Below, piece by piece: positions 53,608 through 62,406 of a stretch of DNA of 64,000 nt (positions within the stretch are counted from its first letter, which is position 1; each line of letters opens with the position of its first letter). Origin of the DNA: Flavobacterium tiangeerense. GTDB taxonomy: Bacteria > Bacteroidota > Bacteroidia > Flavobacteriales > Flavobacteriaceae. The notes under the pieces are model-generated. The model was not told the DNA's origin. It saw only the letters and a program-made list of their open reading frames with translations, and ran no database searches. The stretch covers positions 186,001 to 250,000 of the forward strand of contig NZ_VLKO01000007.1 of assembly GCF_007830355.1 (NCBI RefSeq), written 5' to 3'. The position numbers and the translations under genes were made by a program.

Positions 53608-55533
53608 ATGAACAAATTTGAACAATTAGGATTGAGTGAATCGTTACTGAAGGCGGTTTTAGATCTAGGATTTGAAAATCCGAGCGAAGTACAGGAGAAA
53701 GCGATTCCCCTATTATTGGAAAAAGATACAGATATGGTGGCGTTGGCTCAGACAGGGACAGGGAAAACGGCAGCTTTTGGTTTTCCAGTTATCCAAAAAA
53801 TTGATGCTAACAACAGAAACACACAAGCATTAATTTTATCTCCAACACGCGAATTGTGTTTGCAGATTACCAACGAACTTAAAAACTACTCTAAATACGA
53901 AAAAGGTATTAATGTAGTAGCCGTTTACGGAGGAGCTAGCATCACAGAACAAGCGAGAGACATTAAAAGAGGAGCACAAATTATTGTAGCAACTCCAGGA
54001 AGAATGCAAGATATGATTAATAGAGGTCTAGTAAACATTACTGGAATTAACTATTGTATTCTTGACGAAGCTGACGAAATGTTGAATATGGGTTTCTACG
54101 AAGATATCGTAAACATCCTTTCAACTACACCAGACGACAAAAACACATGGTTGTTTTCTGCAACAATGCCTGCTGAAGTAGCACGTATTGGAAAACAATT
54201 CATGACTGATCCTATTGAAATTACAGTTGGAGCTAAAAACTCAGGTTCTGCTACCGTTTCTCACGAATTTTACCTGGTAAATGCACGTGACCGTTACGAA
54301 GCTTTGAAACGTTTGGCAGATTCAAACCCAGATATTTTCTCTGTAGTTTTTTGTCGTACCAAAAGAGATACACAAGCTGTAGCCGAAAAATTAATTGAAG
54401 ACGGATACAGTGCTGCTGCATTACACGGTGATTTATCACAAGCACAACGTGATGGAGTTATGAAATCATTCCGTGGTCGTCAAATACAAATGCTTGTTGC
54501 TACTGATGTAGCTGCTCGTGGTATTGATGTGGATAACATTACTCACGTAGTAAACTACCAATTACCTGACGAAATTGAAACATACAACCACCGTTCTGGT
54601 CGTACTGGTCGTGCAGGTCGTTTAGGAACTTCGATTGTAATTGTTACTAAAAGCGAATTGCGTAAAATTTCATCTATTGAAAGAATCATCAAGCAAAAAT
54701 TTGAAGAAAAATCAATTCCATCTGGAATCGAAATTTGCGAGATTCAATTACTGCACTTAGCCAACAAAATTAAAGATACAGAGGTTGATCACGAAATTGA
54801 TACATACCTTCCTGCAATTAATAGCGTTCTTGAAGATTTATCGAAAGAAGAATTAATCAAGAAAATGGTATCGGTAGAATTCAACCGTTTTATCAATTAC
54901 TACAAGAAAAACAGAGACATTTCAACTCAATCAGGTGAAAGACGTGAAAGAAGTGATGATAGAGATGGTGCTCCAAGAGAAAACAATAATGGCGGAGCAA
55001 CTCGTTATTTTGTAAACATTGGTTCTAGAGACAACTTTGATTGGATGTCACTTAAAGATTACTTGAAAGAGACATTAGACTTAGGTCGTGATGACGTTTT
55101 CAAAGTAGACGTAAAAGAAGGTTTCTCTTTCTTTAATACTGATCCTGAGCATACTGATAAAGTAATGGAAATATTGAATAACGTTCAATTAGAAGGACGC
55201 AGAATCAATGTTGAGATTTCTAAAAATGACGGTGGCGGAAGACGTGACCACAACGGAAGAAGTTCTGGTGGAGGTTTTGGTGGCGGAAGAAGTTCAGCTC
55301 CTAGAAGAGAAGGAAGTTTTGCTCCAAGAAGAGAAGGTTCTGGCGGATTTAGAAGCGATAGAAGTTCAGCGCCAAGAGAAGGTGGTTTTAGAAGCGACAG
55401 AGGAGCAGCTCCAAGAAGAGAAGGTGGTTTTTCATCTGACCGACCTAGAACTGAAGGATCATCTGATAGAGCACCTAGACGTTCTGAAAGCTTTGGTGAT
55501 GCACCAAGACCAAGAAGACCAAGAAGAGACTAA
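53608..55533 (+). CDS. deaD: DEAD-box RNA helicase, CsdA/DeaD type, with RG-rich tail
   Basis: 641 residues from the ATG at 53608 (MNKFEQLGLSESLLKAVLDLGF). Helicase core at about 1-375: Q motif, ALAQTGTGKT, SPTREL, ATPGR, ILDEADEML, SATMP, HRSGRTGR. A helical linker follows, then a DbpA-type RNA-binding domain at about 465-545 (RYFVNIGSRDNFDWMSLKDYLKE, ...EGRRINVEIS). The last 90 or so residues are a low-complexity Arg/Gly/Ser tail with repeats such as SAPRREG and GGFRSDR. It is the type of helicase needed for ribosome assembly and growth in the cold. The tail is encoded by imperfect DNA repeats. Confidence 0.95.
   Translation: MNKFEQLGLSESLLKAVLDLGFENPSEVQEKAIPLLLEKDTDMVALAQTGTGKTAAFGFPVIQKIDANNRNTQALILSPTRELCLQITNELKNYSKYEKGINVVAVYGGASITEQARDIKRGAQIIVATPGRMQDMINRGLVNITGINYCILDEADEMLNMGFYEDIVNILSTTPDDKNTWLFSATMPAEVARIGKQFMTDPIEITVGAKNSGSATVSHEFYLVNARDRYEALKRLADSNPDIFSVVFCRTKRDTQAVAEKLIEDGYSAAALHGDLSQAQRDGVMKSFRGRQIQMLVATDVAARGIDVDNITHVVNYQLPDEIETYNHRSGRTGRAGRLGTSIVIVTKSELRKISSIERIIKQKFEEKSIPSGIEICEIQLLHLANKIKDTEVDHEIDTYLPAINSVLEDLSKEELIKKMVSVEFNRFINYYKKNRDISTQSGERRERSDDRDGAPRENNNGGATRYFVNIGSRDNFDWMSLKDYLKETLDLGRDDVFKVDVKEGFSFFNTDPEHTDKVMEILNNVQLEGRRINVEISKNDGGGRRDHNGRSSGGGFGGGRSSAPRREGSFAPRREGSGGFRSDRSSAPREGGFRSDRGAAPRREGGFSSDRPRTEGSSDRAPRRSESFGDAPRPRRPRRD
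55250..55530 (+). repeat. Repeats coding for the RG-rich helicase tail
   Basis: Imperfect direct repeats of units encoding SAPRREG, GGFRSDR and related peptides inside the 3' end of the helicase gene. Prone to length change. Confidence 0.75.
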
Positions 55534-55617
55534 AGTTTAGTTAATATTCTTATAATTATACTGGAACTACAAAATATTTAATCCTGATTTATTACTTTTA
55601 AAGTCTTAAATTAGAGT

Positions 55618-56385
55618 ATGAAATATTTTGTAGTTTTTTTATTTACTGTATTCTCAATTACAGCACAATCTCAAGTCAAAGAACCTTCTCAAAAAGTAGA
55701 TGGAATTATTCTTAGTAATACAACTAAACAACCTTTATCAAGTGTAAATATCATCAACATCAACAAAGTGCGTGGTGCCACAACTGATGAAAGCGGACAT
55801 TTTGAGATTGATGTTCAAGTTAATGATACATTGCACATAACGAGTTTAGGTTTCCAATCCTTGCGTGTGCGCGTCACAAATGACTGGATCAAAAACCGAA
55901 GTACAAAAATTCAACTTACAGAGAAAGCCATTGCGCTTGAAGAGGTTATCATTAGACCCTTTAACCTAACAGGCTATCTTGAAGTAGATACAAAAATTAT
56001 CCCCGTAAGAGAGAATTACCGCTATAGTATTTCTGGATTAACACAAGGATATGAAGCAGGACAGTACTCTCCAAATGCTTTTGGAAAAGTTTTGGGTTCC
56101 ATATTCAATCCAGCTGATATGCTCTATAATTTTTTTGGTAAAAATCCAAAAGAGTTGAAGAAGTTAAAAGAAATGAAAAAGGATGACACGGTACGAAAAT
56201 TATTAGAATCAAAATATGATAGAGAAACTATTGCTGTACTTTTAGGCATTGACAAAGATGAAATCCCTGAAATTTTACAACGTTGTAATTACTCTGAATC
56301 ATTTATTAAAACGGCTAACGATCTACAAATAATGGATGCTATTAGTGGCTGTTATGAAGAATATAAGATCTTGAAGAAAAAATAA
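55618..56385 (+). CDS. Carboxypeptidase regulatory-like domain protein
   Basis: 255 residues. Signal peptide MKYFVVFLFTVFSITAQSQ. Residues about 27-110 form a CarboxypepD_reg-like beta-sandwich (VDGIILSNTTKQPLSSVNIININKVRGATTDESGHFEIDV ... LHITSLGFQSLRV), the same domain that opens SusC-type receptors, but here without plug or barrel. The C-terminal half is helical (NPKELKKLKEMKKDDTVRKLLES) and ends with DAISGCYEEYKILKKK. Stand-alone proteins of this kind are common in Bacteroidota with unknown function; a periplasmic location is inferred. Confidence 0.8.
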   Translation: MKYFVVFLFTVFSITAQSQVKEPSQKVDGIILSNTTKQPLSSVNIININKVRGATTDESGHFEIDVQVNDTLHITSLGFQSLRVRVTNDWIKNRSTKIQLTEKAIALEEVIIRPFNLTGYLEVDTKIIPVRENYRYSISGLTQGYEAGQYSPNAFGKVLGSIFNPADMLYNFFGKNPKELKKLKEMKKDDTVRKLLESKYDRETIAVLLGIDKDEIPEILQRCNYSESFIKTANDLQIMDAISGCYEEYKILKKK

Positions 56386-56414
56386 ATTTCAACATTTCTT
56401 AAATAATACAAATC

Positions 56415-56447
56415 AATCCTCAATTCAAAAAAATTGGGGATTTTTTA
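56415..56447 (+). terminator. Terminator after the carboxypeptidase-like gene
   Basis: AATCCTCAATT (56415-56425) / AATTGGGGATT (56432-56442), one G-U pair, followed by TTTT. Confidence 0.75.
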
Positions 56448-56518
56448 ATTAAATAGGTAATAAATCAAAATAATACATACATTTACTAAATTGTATATTA
56501 ACCACTAAATATATTATC

Positions 56519-56629
56519 ATGGCAAAAAGTCAGGATGCGAAAAAGACTGCGAAAAAAGAGCCTTTAAAAACCGCTAAAGAAAAGAAAGAAGAAAAAAGAG
56601 AAAAGAAAAATGCTCCTAAAAGAGATTAA
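56519..56629 (+). CDS. Very small Lys-rich protein (36 aa)
   Basis: ATG at 56519, 36 codons, stop TAA at 56627-56629. The product starts MAKSQDAKKTAKKEPLKTAK and continues with a Lys/Glu-rich stretch ending KNAPKRD; it is highly basic with no Cys or aromatic residue. The ATG is preceded by an A/T-rich leader. Short Lys/Ala-rich proteins with this start recur in flavobacteria as I remember them, possibly nucleic-acid associated, but the function is unknown. Its position between a terminator and an inverted repeat supports an independent gene. Confidence 0.6.
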   Translation: MAKSQDAKKTAKKEPLKTAKEKKEEKREKKNAPKRD

Positions 56630-56639
56630 TACTCAGTTT

Positions 56640-56683
56640 ACAGTCTCAGTTTGCAGTTCTTTTAAACTGAATACTGAGACTGT
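56640..56683. repeat. Inverted repeat after the small Lys-rich gene
   Basis: ACAGTCTCAGT (56640-56650) pairs perfectly with ACTGAGACTGT (56673-56683); an inner CAGTT/AACTG stem lies inside. It has no strong T-run, and two similar 13-14-nt direct units (CAGTTTACAGTCT, CAGTTTGCAGTTCT) overlap its left side. Confidence 0.7.
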
Positions 56684-56698
56684 TCCTGAATACTAAGA

Positions 56699-58162
56699 TT
56701 ATTTAACTGGAATATTTGCTAAAATTTCTACAAAAAATTTCCAGAATTTTTGTGATGACGAAATACTAGCTCTCTCATCAGGTGAATGAGCACCATGAAT
56801 AGTTGGGCCAAAAGATATCATATCCATCTCAGGATAATTTGTTCCTAAAATACCGCATTCAAGTCCCGCATGACAAGCAACCACTCTAGGTTTTTCACCG
56901 TTTTGCTTTTCATAAAGAGGAACTAAAACATCTAAAATTTCCGATTTAGAATTTGGAGTCCATCCAGGATAGGAACCTGAAAATTCAACTTCGCAACCCA
57001 TTAATTCAAAAGCTGATCGCAACCCATTTGCCAAATCAAATTTTGAAGTCTCTACAGAAGATCGTGTTAAACATTGTACCGAAAGTTGCCCATCTCCTAA
57101 AACTACTTTTGCAATATTATTTGAAGTTTCAACTAGATTTTCAAAATCAGCGCTCATGCTGTACACTCCGTTATGAGCGGTATACATGGCTCTCACAAAA
57201 TAAAACTGAGCAATTGACGGCATAACCTTAGCAGGTGTTGTTTCTAATTTTTCAAAAACAACTTCTAGATTAGGCTCCGTAGTTTTTAGTTCGGTTTTTA
57301 TTTCGTTTACAATTTGCTGCATGTCAAACACAAATGCTTCATCATACACCTCGGCAATGATTACTTTCGCTACACTTTCTCTTGGAATTGCATTGCGTAA
57401 ACTTCCTCCTTTTATTTCGGAGATTTGCAACCCAAAATTATCAAAACCATCAAACAATAAACGGTTCATTATTTTATTGGCATTGCCCAAACCTTTATGA
57501 ATATCCATCCCAGAATGACCTCCTTGCAAGCCTTTCACGGTAATGGTATACCCCACAGAACCTTCAGGAGTTTCCTCTTCATCATATTCTGCAGTAGCTG
57601 TAACATCTATTCCACCAGCACAACCGATATCAATTTCATCGTCTTCTTCCGTATCTAAATTCAGTAATATTTGACCCTGTAAAACACCACCTTTTAAGTT
57701 AAGAGCTCCAGTCATTCCGGTTTCTTCATCTATAGTAAACAAGGCCTCAATAGCAGGATGAGGAATGTCTTTACTTTCTAGAACAGCCATGATAGCTGCA
57801 ACTCCTAAACCGTTGTCAGCACCTAAAGTTGTACCTTGCGCACGAACCCAGTCACCATCAACATACATGTCTATTCCTTGTGTATCAAAATCAAAAACAG
57901 TTTCTCCATTTTTTTGATGCACCATGTCTAAATGTCCCTGAAGCACAATTGCTTTACGGTTTTCCATACCTGGAGTAGCCGGTTTTCTTATGATTACATT
58001 TCGAATTTCATCTTCAAAAGTTTCAAGTCCTAGGCTTTCGCTAAAATTTTTCATGAAAGCAATCACGCGATCCTCTTTCTTAGAAGGCCTTGGCACCGCA
58101 TTTAAATCCGCAAACTTATTCCAAAGTGCTTTTGGCTCTAGATTTCTTATTTCTTGACTCAT
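56699..58162 (-). CDS. pepD: Aminoacyl-histidine dipeptidase (M20 family)
   Basis: 487 residues from the ATG at 58162 (MSQEIRNLEPKALWNKFADLNAVPRPSKKE). M20 zinc metallopeptidase: metal site LQGHLDMVHQ (His, Asp), GADNGLG, the bridging pair region TIDEETGMTGA, and a C-terminal HAGLECGILG and GPTIHGAHSPDERASI. PepD cleaves carnosine and other Xaa-His dipeptides in the cytoplasm. Length and motif order are normal for PepD. Divergent from the DUF3810 gene. Confidence 0.96.
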   Translation of the reverse strand: MSQEIRNLEPKALWNKFADLNAVPRPSKKEDRVIAFMKNFSESLGLETFEDEIRNVIIRKPATPGMENRKAIVLQGHLDMVHQKNGETVFDFDTQGIDMYVDGDWVRAQGTTLGADNGLGVAAIMAVLESKDIPHPAIEALFTIDEETGMTGALNLKGGVLQGQILLNLDTEEDDEIDIGCAGGIDVTATAEYDEEETPEGSVGYTITVKGLQGGHSGMDIHKGLGNANKIMNRLLFDGFDNFGLQISEIKGGSLRNAIPRESVAKVIIAEVYDEAFVFDMQQIVNEIKTELKTTEPNLEVVFEKLETTPAKVMPSIAQFYFVRAMYTAHNGVYSMSADFENLVETSNNIAKVVLGDGQLSVQCLTRSSVETSKFDLANGLRSAFELMGCEVEFSGSYPGWTPNSKSEILDVLVPLYEKQNGEKPRVVACHAGLECGILGTNYPEMDMISFGPTIHGAHSPDERASISSSQKFWKFFVEILANIPVK

Positions 58163-58266
58163 ATTAGTAATTGATGTTTTAATTTTACAATACAAAGTTA
58201 CAAAGTTTAAATTCCAATAGGCACTAATTAATATTGTAATTATATTTACAACTCAAATTTTTTATC

Positions 58267-59328
58267 TTGAAAACAAAATATTTTCTCCCGATTTTTTTCT
58301 TCATCCAAATTATATTGCTCCAAATTGCTCCTTTTTATCCAGAACAAATAGAGCGCTGGTACAGTAATGGCATGTTTCCTGTATTATCTCAGTTCTTGCG
58401 TACAATTTTAGGAAGGATTCCTTTTTCAATTGGTGATTGTCTTTATTTTATTTTGATTCTTTGCGTTTTGAGATGGTTTTGGAACAACCGAAAAACTTGG
58501 AGATCCCAATGGAAAAACACACTTTTAAGGATCCTAAGTTTTACATCTGTTCTTTACTTTTTATTTCATGCACTCTGGGCACTCAACTACTACCGTGAAC
58601 CACTTTTTGAAAAAATGAATATTAAAAATGAGTACACGGATGCTGACTTACTTGTTTTTACAAAAATGATTATTTCAAAAACAAATGCCCTTCAATATAC
58701 CATTACTACGAATAAAGCTTTAAAAGTTTCCATTCCATACACACAAGAACAAATTTTTAAAAAGAGCTTGAACGGTTATCATGCCATTGCAAAAAAGCAT
58801 TCTTTTTTTAAATTCAACACTCTAAGTACCAAAAAATCATTATTTAGTCTACCCTTGACCTACATGGGATTTGGAGGTTATTTAAATCCTTTTACAAATG
58901 AGGCTCAGGTAAATGATCTCGTACCGCTGTATGGTTTTCCTATGACTGTAAATCACGAGATGGCTCACCAGATGGGTTATGCTAGCGAAAGTGAATGTAA
59001 CTTTATTGGATTCCTCGCTTCTGTTGAAAATGAAGATACGTACATCCAATATTCTGGCTACAGTATGGCTTTACGCTATTGTCTGGGAAATTGGCAAATA
59101 CGAGATGAAGGCATTTACAAACAATTAATAAAAACCATACATCCCGGTGTTTTAAAAAACTACAAAGAAAGCGAGCAATTCTGGAAGCAATACGACACCT
59201 TTATTGACAAAGGTTTTCATGCTTTCTATGACCAATTCTTGAAGATCAATCAACAAAAAGACGGCATGGAAAGCTATAGTAAGTTTGTGAATTTGATGGT
59301 GAATTACAGTAAAACACATACCCTATAA
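58267..59328 (+). CDS. DUF3810 family membrane protein with HExxH motif
   Basis: 353 residues from a TTG at 58267; there is no ATG before the first membrane segments. Three N-terminal helices (about 5-23, 45-70 and 90-112), then a soluble domain with TMNHEMAHQMGYASESE-type sequence: the His-Glu-Met-Ala-His plus a downstream Glu look like a zinc-metallopeptidase site (HExxH and ESExxF). Family members are annotated as DUF3810 in Bacteroidota. Predicted membrane metalloprotease; substrate unknown. It ends with a strong terminator opposite the OmpA gene. Confidence 0.82.
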   Translation: MKTKYFLPIFFFIQIILLQIAPFYPEQIERWYSNGMFPVLSQFLRTILGRIPFSIGDCLYFILILCVLRWFWNNRKTWRSQWKNTLLRILSFTSVLYFLFHALWALNYYREPLFEKMNIKNEYTDADLLVFTKMIISKTNALQYTITTNKALKVSIPYTQEQIFKKSLNGYHAIAKKHSFFKFNTLSTKKSLFSLPLTYMGFGGYLNPFTNEAQVNDLVPLYGFPMTVNHEMAHQMGYASESECNFIGFLASVENEDTYIQYSGYSMALRYCLGNWQIRDEGIYKQLIKTIHPGVLKNYKESEQFWKQYDTFIDKGFHAFYDQFLKINQQKDGMESYSKFVNLMVNYSKTHTL

Positions 59329-59402
59329 AATATGACAGAAACAACTAGTATTATATTGAATTGACTCCTATTCCATCATTCATTTATCTAATACGATATA
59401 AC

Positions 59403-59440
59403 AAAAAAGGCTATCCATATATAACTTGGATAGCCTTTTT
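59403..59440. terminator. Bidirectional terminator between DUF3810 and OmpA genes
   Basis: AAAAAGGCTATCCA / TGGATAGCCTTTTT, 14-bp perfect stem, between convergent genes. Confidence 0.93.
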
Positions 59441-59464
59441 AGATTTTTATTATTTTGAGAAGAT

Positions 59465-61423
59465 TTATTGCATAGATACAATAATAAACTCACTTCTTCT
59501 ATTGGCTTGGTGTTGCTCCTCTGTACAGTTTGATTTGTTCGTAGGTTCACATCCACAATCGTTTACAAGTTGTGATTCACCGTATCCTTTAGCGGTTAAT
59601 CTACTAGCAGCTATACCGTTTTTTACCAACCATGCCTTAGTTGATTTAGCTCTTCTGTCAGATAGTGCCTGGTTGTATGCTGCGGTTTGTCTGCAATCTG
59701 TATGGGATCTAATGTCGATGGTCATCTTTGGGTATTGTTGCATCACTGCTAATACTTTTTCAAGCTCAAAAGCCGCATCCTTACGAATAAATGACTTGTC
59801 TAAATCAAAATAAAGCATTGGAATATCCAAGGTCTTAGCTAAATCTGTACCCACATCAACAACTTTTTTTCGAGGCTCTAAGGCCAATGGGCCTTGCGTT
59901 ACTCCAGATACTTTTGCTATTACAATTTTATTCTCTTTGGTTTCATACTCTGGCTTTTCTCCACGTAAATAATACGCCTTACCACATTCTACCTCAAAGC
60001 TGTAGGCTCCTGATAATGGAGTGGTAATTTCTTGGATCAAATTAAAATTCGCGTCAAACAAACTTACCTTAGCATTGGACAAGACTAAACCTGTATCTTG
60101 ATCCTTGATGACTCCTTGAAGTACTTGATTACAAACAGGAACAGGAAATTTATTGAATCTATAAATATCATCCGATCCTAATCCTCCCTCTCTATTGGAA
60201 GTCACAAATCCTTTTTTATTCTCTGCATCTATCACAAATGAAAAATCATCTTGGGTACTGTTTATAGGTGTTCCTAAGTTTTTTATAGTACTGCCGGGAG
60301 TTGTTGACGACAAATCCATCACAAACACATCTAAACCTCCAAGTCCAGGATGTCCATCACTGGCAAAATACATCTTGTTATCTGGTGAGATATACGGAAA
60401 GGTTTCTCGTGACTCTGTGTTAATAGGCAATCCTAGATTCTCTGGTGTCCCGTAAGTATCATTAGCATTGATGCTTACTTTAAAAAGATCTGATAATCCC
60501 TTGGTACCGGGCATGTCTGATGCAAAATACAAGGTTTTCTCATCTACACTCAGCGCTGGATGCGCTACACTATATTCGTTACTATTAAAAGGTAGCTCTT
60601 GTACATTGACCCATTTTCCGTTTTCGTTTGTGGCCTTGTAAAGTTTTAATAATATAACTCGTCTGCTGTCTTTTTGCTTTTTCCCGTTGAGATAATTATT
60701 ACGCGTGAAGTACATCGTTTGGCCATCTTTGGTAAAAACGGGAGTTGACTCATGAAATCTACTGTTGATGTTTTTATTGAATACCTCTGGCTTGCCCGCA
60801 CTACCATCTGTACTGATCTGGGAACTGTACAAGTTGGTAAAAGATTCATTGTTCCACTTGAACACTTTCTTTGCTACTCCACCTGTATCTCGTGCTGAGG
60901 CAAAAAGTAAGGTATTGTTGTAATAAGCACTACCGTAATCAGAATAAGGGGAGTTGATACCGGCATCAAAAATTTCATATTTTCCTGAGTTTTCCTTGAT
61001 GTCATTTAAGTAATCGCGCTGACTCGCAAAGAGTTTCCCGCGCTGGTCTGTGGCTGATTTTGCTATGAATTGCTCTAACATTTTATCGGCCTTAGCATAA
61101 TTCCCTACGGCTTTTAATGATTGAGAATATCTGTAATAGTACTCTGGCTCTTGAGTGGGATTCATATCAAAAAGTGCAGTGTACCACTTCTCTGCCTTGA
61201 TCAAATCAGCAATAAAAAAATAGGAGTCTCCTAGCTTTTGAAACATTTTCTCGTCCTTATACCCTTTATCTGCTACTTTCTCATAAGTAGCTATAGCATC
61301 AACGTAAGAATAATTTTCGAAGTTTTTATCTGCGGTTGCCACTCCTTTTTTTTGTGTATACCCCATTACTGTTGATACTAAAAAAAATACACAGCATCCG
61401 AAATGTTTGGCGCTTAATTTCAT
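59465..61423 (-). CDS. OmpA-family protein with TPR, PD40 and carboxypeptidase-like domains (PorE-like)
   Basis: 652 residues. Signal peptide (to about 23). TPR-like repeats at about 30-110 (YSYVDAIATYEKVADKGYKDEKMFQKLGDSYF), a propeller-like PD40 part at about 170-420 (DGQTMYFTRNNYL, DEKTLYFASDMPGTKGLSDLF, GGLGSDDIYRF), a carboxypeptidase regulatory-like domain at about 435-520, and an OmpA C-terminal peptidoglycan-binding domain at about 535-652 (YFDLDKSFIRKDAAFELEKV, DIRSHTDCRQ, LSDRRAKSTKAWLVKNGI). This layout is that of PorE and related type IX secretion or gliding proteins. It sits downstream of a PorP/SprF gene and an adhesin remnant, the usual order for SprF-dependent adhesins. Confidence 0.9.
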   Translation of the reverse strand: MKLSAKHFGCCVFFLVSTVMGYTQKKGVATADKNFENYSYVDAIATYEKVADKGYKDEKMFQKLGDSYFFIADLIKAEKWYTALFDMNPTQEPEYYYRYSQSLKAVGNYAKADKMLEQFIAKSATDQRGKLFASQRDYLNDIKENSGKYEIFDAGINSPYSDYGSAYYNNTLLFASARDTGGVAKKVFKWNNESFTNLYSSQISTDGSAGKPEVFNKNINSRFHESTPVFTKDGQTMYFTRNNYLNGKKQKDSRRVILLKLYKATNENGKWVNVQELPFNSNEYSVAHPALSVDEKTLYFASDMPGTKGLSDLFKVSINANDTYGTPENLGLPINTESRETFPYISPDNKMYFASDGHPGLGGLDVFVMDLSSTTPGSTIKNLGTPINSTQDDFSFVIDAENKKGFVTSNREGGLGSDDIYRFNKFPVPVCNQVLQGVIKDQDTGLVLSNAKVSLFDANFNLIQEITTPLSGAYSFEVECGKAYYLRGEKPEYETKENKIVIAKVSGVTQGPLALEPRKKVVDVGTDLAKTLDIPMLYFDLDKSFIRKDAAFELEKVLAVMQQYPKMTIDIRSHTDCRQTAAYNQALSDRRAKSTKAWLVKNGIAASRLTAKGYGESQLVNDCGCEPTNKSNCTEEQHQANRRSEFIIVSMQ

Positions 61424-61437
61424 AACATTATATTAAA

Positions 61438-62367
61438 TTAAAAGAATCTAGGTGATGTAATTCTATTATAACTGTTGAATATTTCGTAACGAAGAAATAT
61501 TTCATGTGATCCAGAATTGTAATTAGCCAATCGTGTGGTTTCCATATCGTATGCATACCCAATAAACCAAGAATCTGATACCTGAAAGCCTACCATGGCA
61601 CTCAATGCAGCACTCCAGCGGTAGGCAGCTCCTACTGTAAACTTGTCATTAAACAAGAAGTTAGCCGATAAATCTACCTGTAAGGGCGCACCTTGAACCA
61701 ACTTAGTCATCATGGCGGGTTTGAACTTTAAATTATAATCTAAATCAAATACGTGACCTGCTGTTAAGTAATAGTTTACGCGCTCTCGTGCAATATAGGA
61801 ATTGGCTCCTACTCCTGCATATTTATCAAAATGCTGGGTCTCAAGTAAATTAGGCACAGAAAGCCCGATATAGCTTTTATCAGAATACAAATAAAGACCC
61901 ACTCCAATATTAGGTGAAAACTTATTGTCTATGTTGTTCTCAAAACTATAATCATTAGGATCATACTGATTCAATTTATCAAAATTGACATTCAAAAGAT
62001 TTGCTGAGGCTTTCAATCCAAAGGAGAGTTTGAAGTCTTCTGAGGTATTGATGTAGTATGAAAAATCAACTGCTAGATTGCTCTCATCAGATGGCCCTAT
62101 CCTATCATTTATGATCGACACTCCTAAACCTACTTTAGTATCATTGATAGGAGTATTAATAGAGGCAGTATTCGTTACTGGTGCCCCATCTAGCCCTACC
62201 CACTGGGTGCGGTGTAGGGCAAAGATGTTCATGGACTGACGCGAACCTGCATAGGCTGGATTTATATTGATCGAATTGTACATGTACTGTGTAAACTGAG
62301 CATCTTGCTGGGCATTTACTATACCCGAGAGTAAGAGTACCATTACTACTACTAATTTTGTCTTCAT
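61438..62367 (-). CDS. Type IX secretion membrane protein, PorP/SprF family
   Basis: 309 residues from the ATG at 62367, which begins a signal peptide (MKTKLVVVMVLLLSGIVNAQ). The mature start QQDAQFTQYMYNSININPAYAGSR is the PorP/SprF signature. A barrel follows, with LGVSIINDRIGPSDESNLAVDFSYYI and FSPNIGVGLYLYSDKSYIGLSVPNLLE. SprF-type proteins are outer-membrane partners needed for surface delivery of cell-surface adhesins with a type B C-terminal signal. The neighbouring gene 62407-63081 encodes just such a C-terminal signal, so the two probably belonged together. Downstream gene is OmpA (14 bases). Confidence 0.93.
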   Translation of the reverse strand: MKTKLVVVMVLLLSGIVNAQQDAQFTQYMYNSININPAYAGSRQSMNIFALHRTQWVGLDGAPVTNTASINTPINDTKVGLGVSIINDRIGPSDESNLAVDFSYYINTSEDFKLSFGLKASANLLNVNFDKLNQYDPNDYSFENNIDNKFSPNIGVGLYLYSDKSYIGLSVPNLLETQHFDKYAGVGANSYIARERVNYYLTAGHVFDLDYNLKFKPAMMTKLVQGAPLQVDLSANFLFNDKFTVGAAYRWSAALSAMVGFQVSDSWFIGYAYDMETTRLANYNSGSHEIFLRYEIFNSYNRITSPRFF

Positions 62368-62406
62368 ATTGCTTCCATTTTTAAACTTATGAGCTTTATT
62401 TATCAA

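Noticed and set aside
55208-55540. Second frame in the helicase tail
   Set aside because: A by-product of the Arg/Gly/Ser codon repeats; low complexity and no independent start context.
59361-59813. Plus-strand frame at the 3' end of the OmpA gene
   Set aside because: Runs through the terminator and antisense to the conserved OmpA domain.
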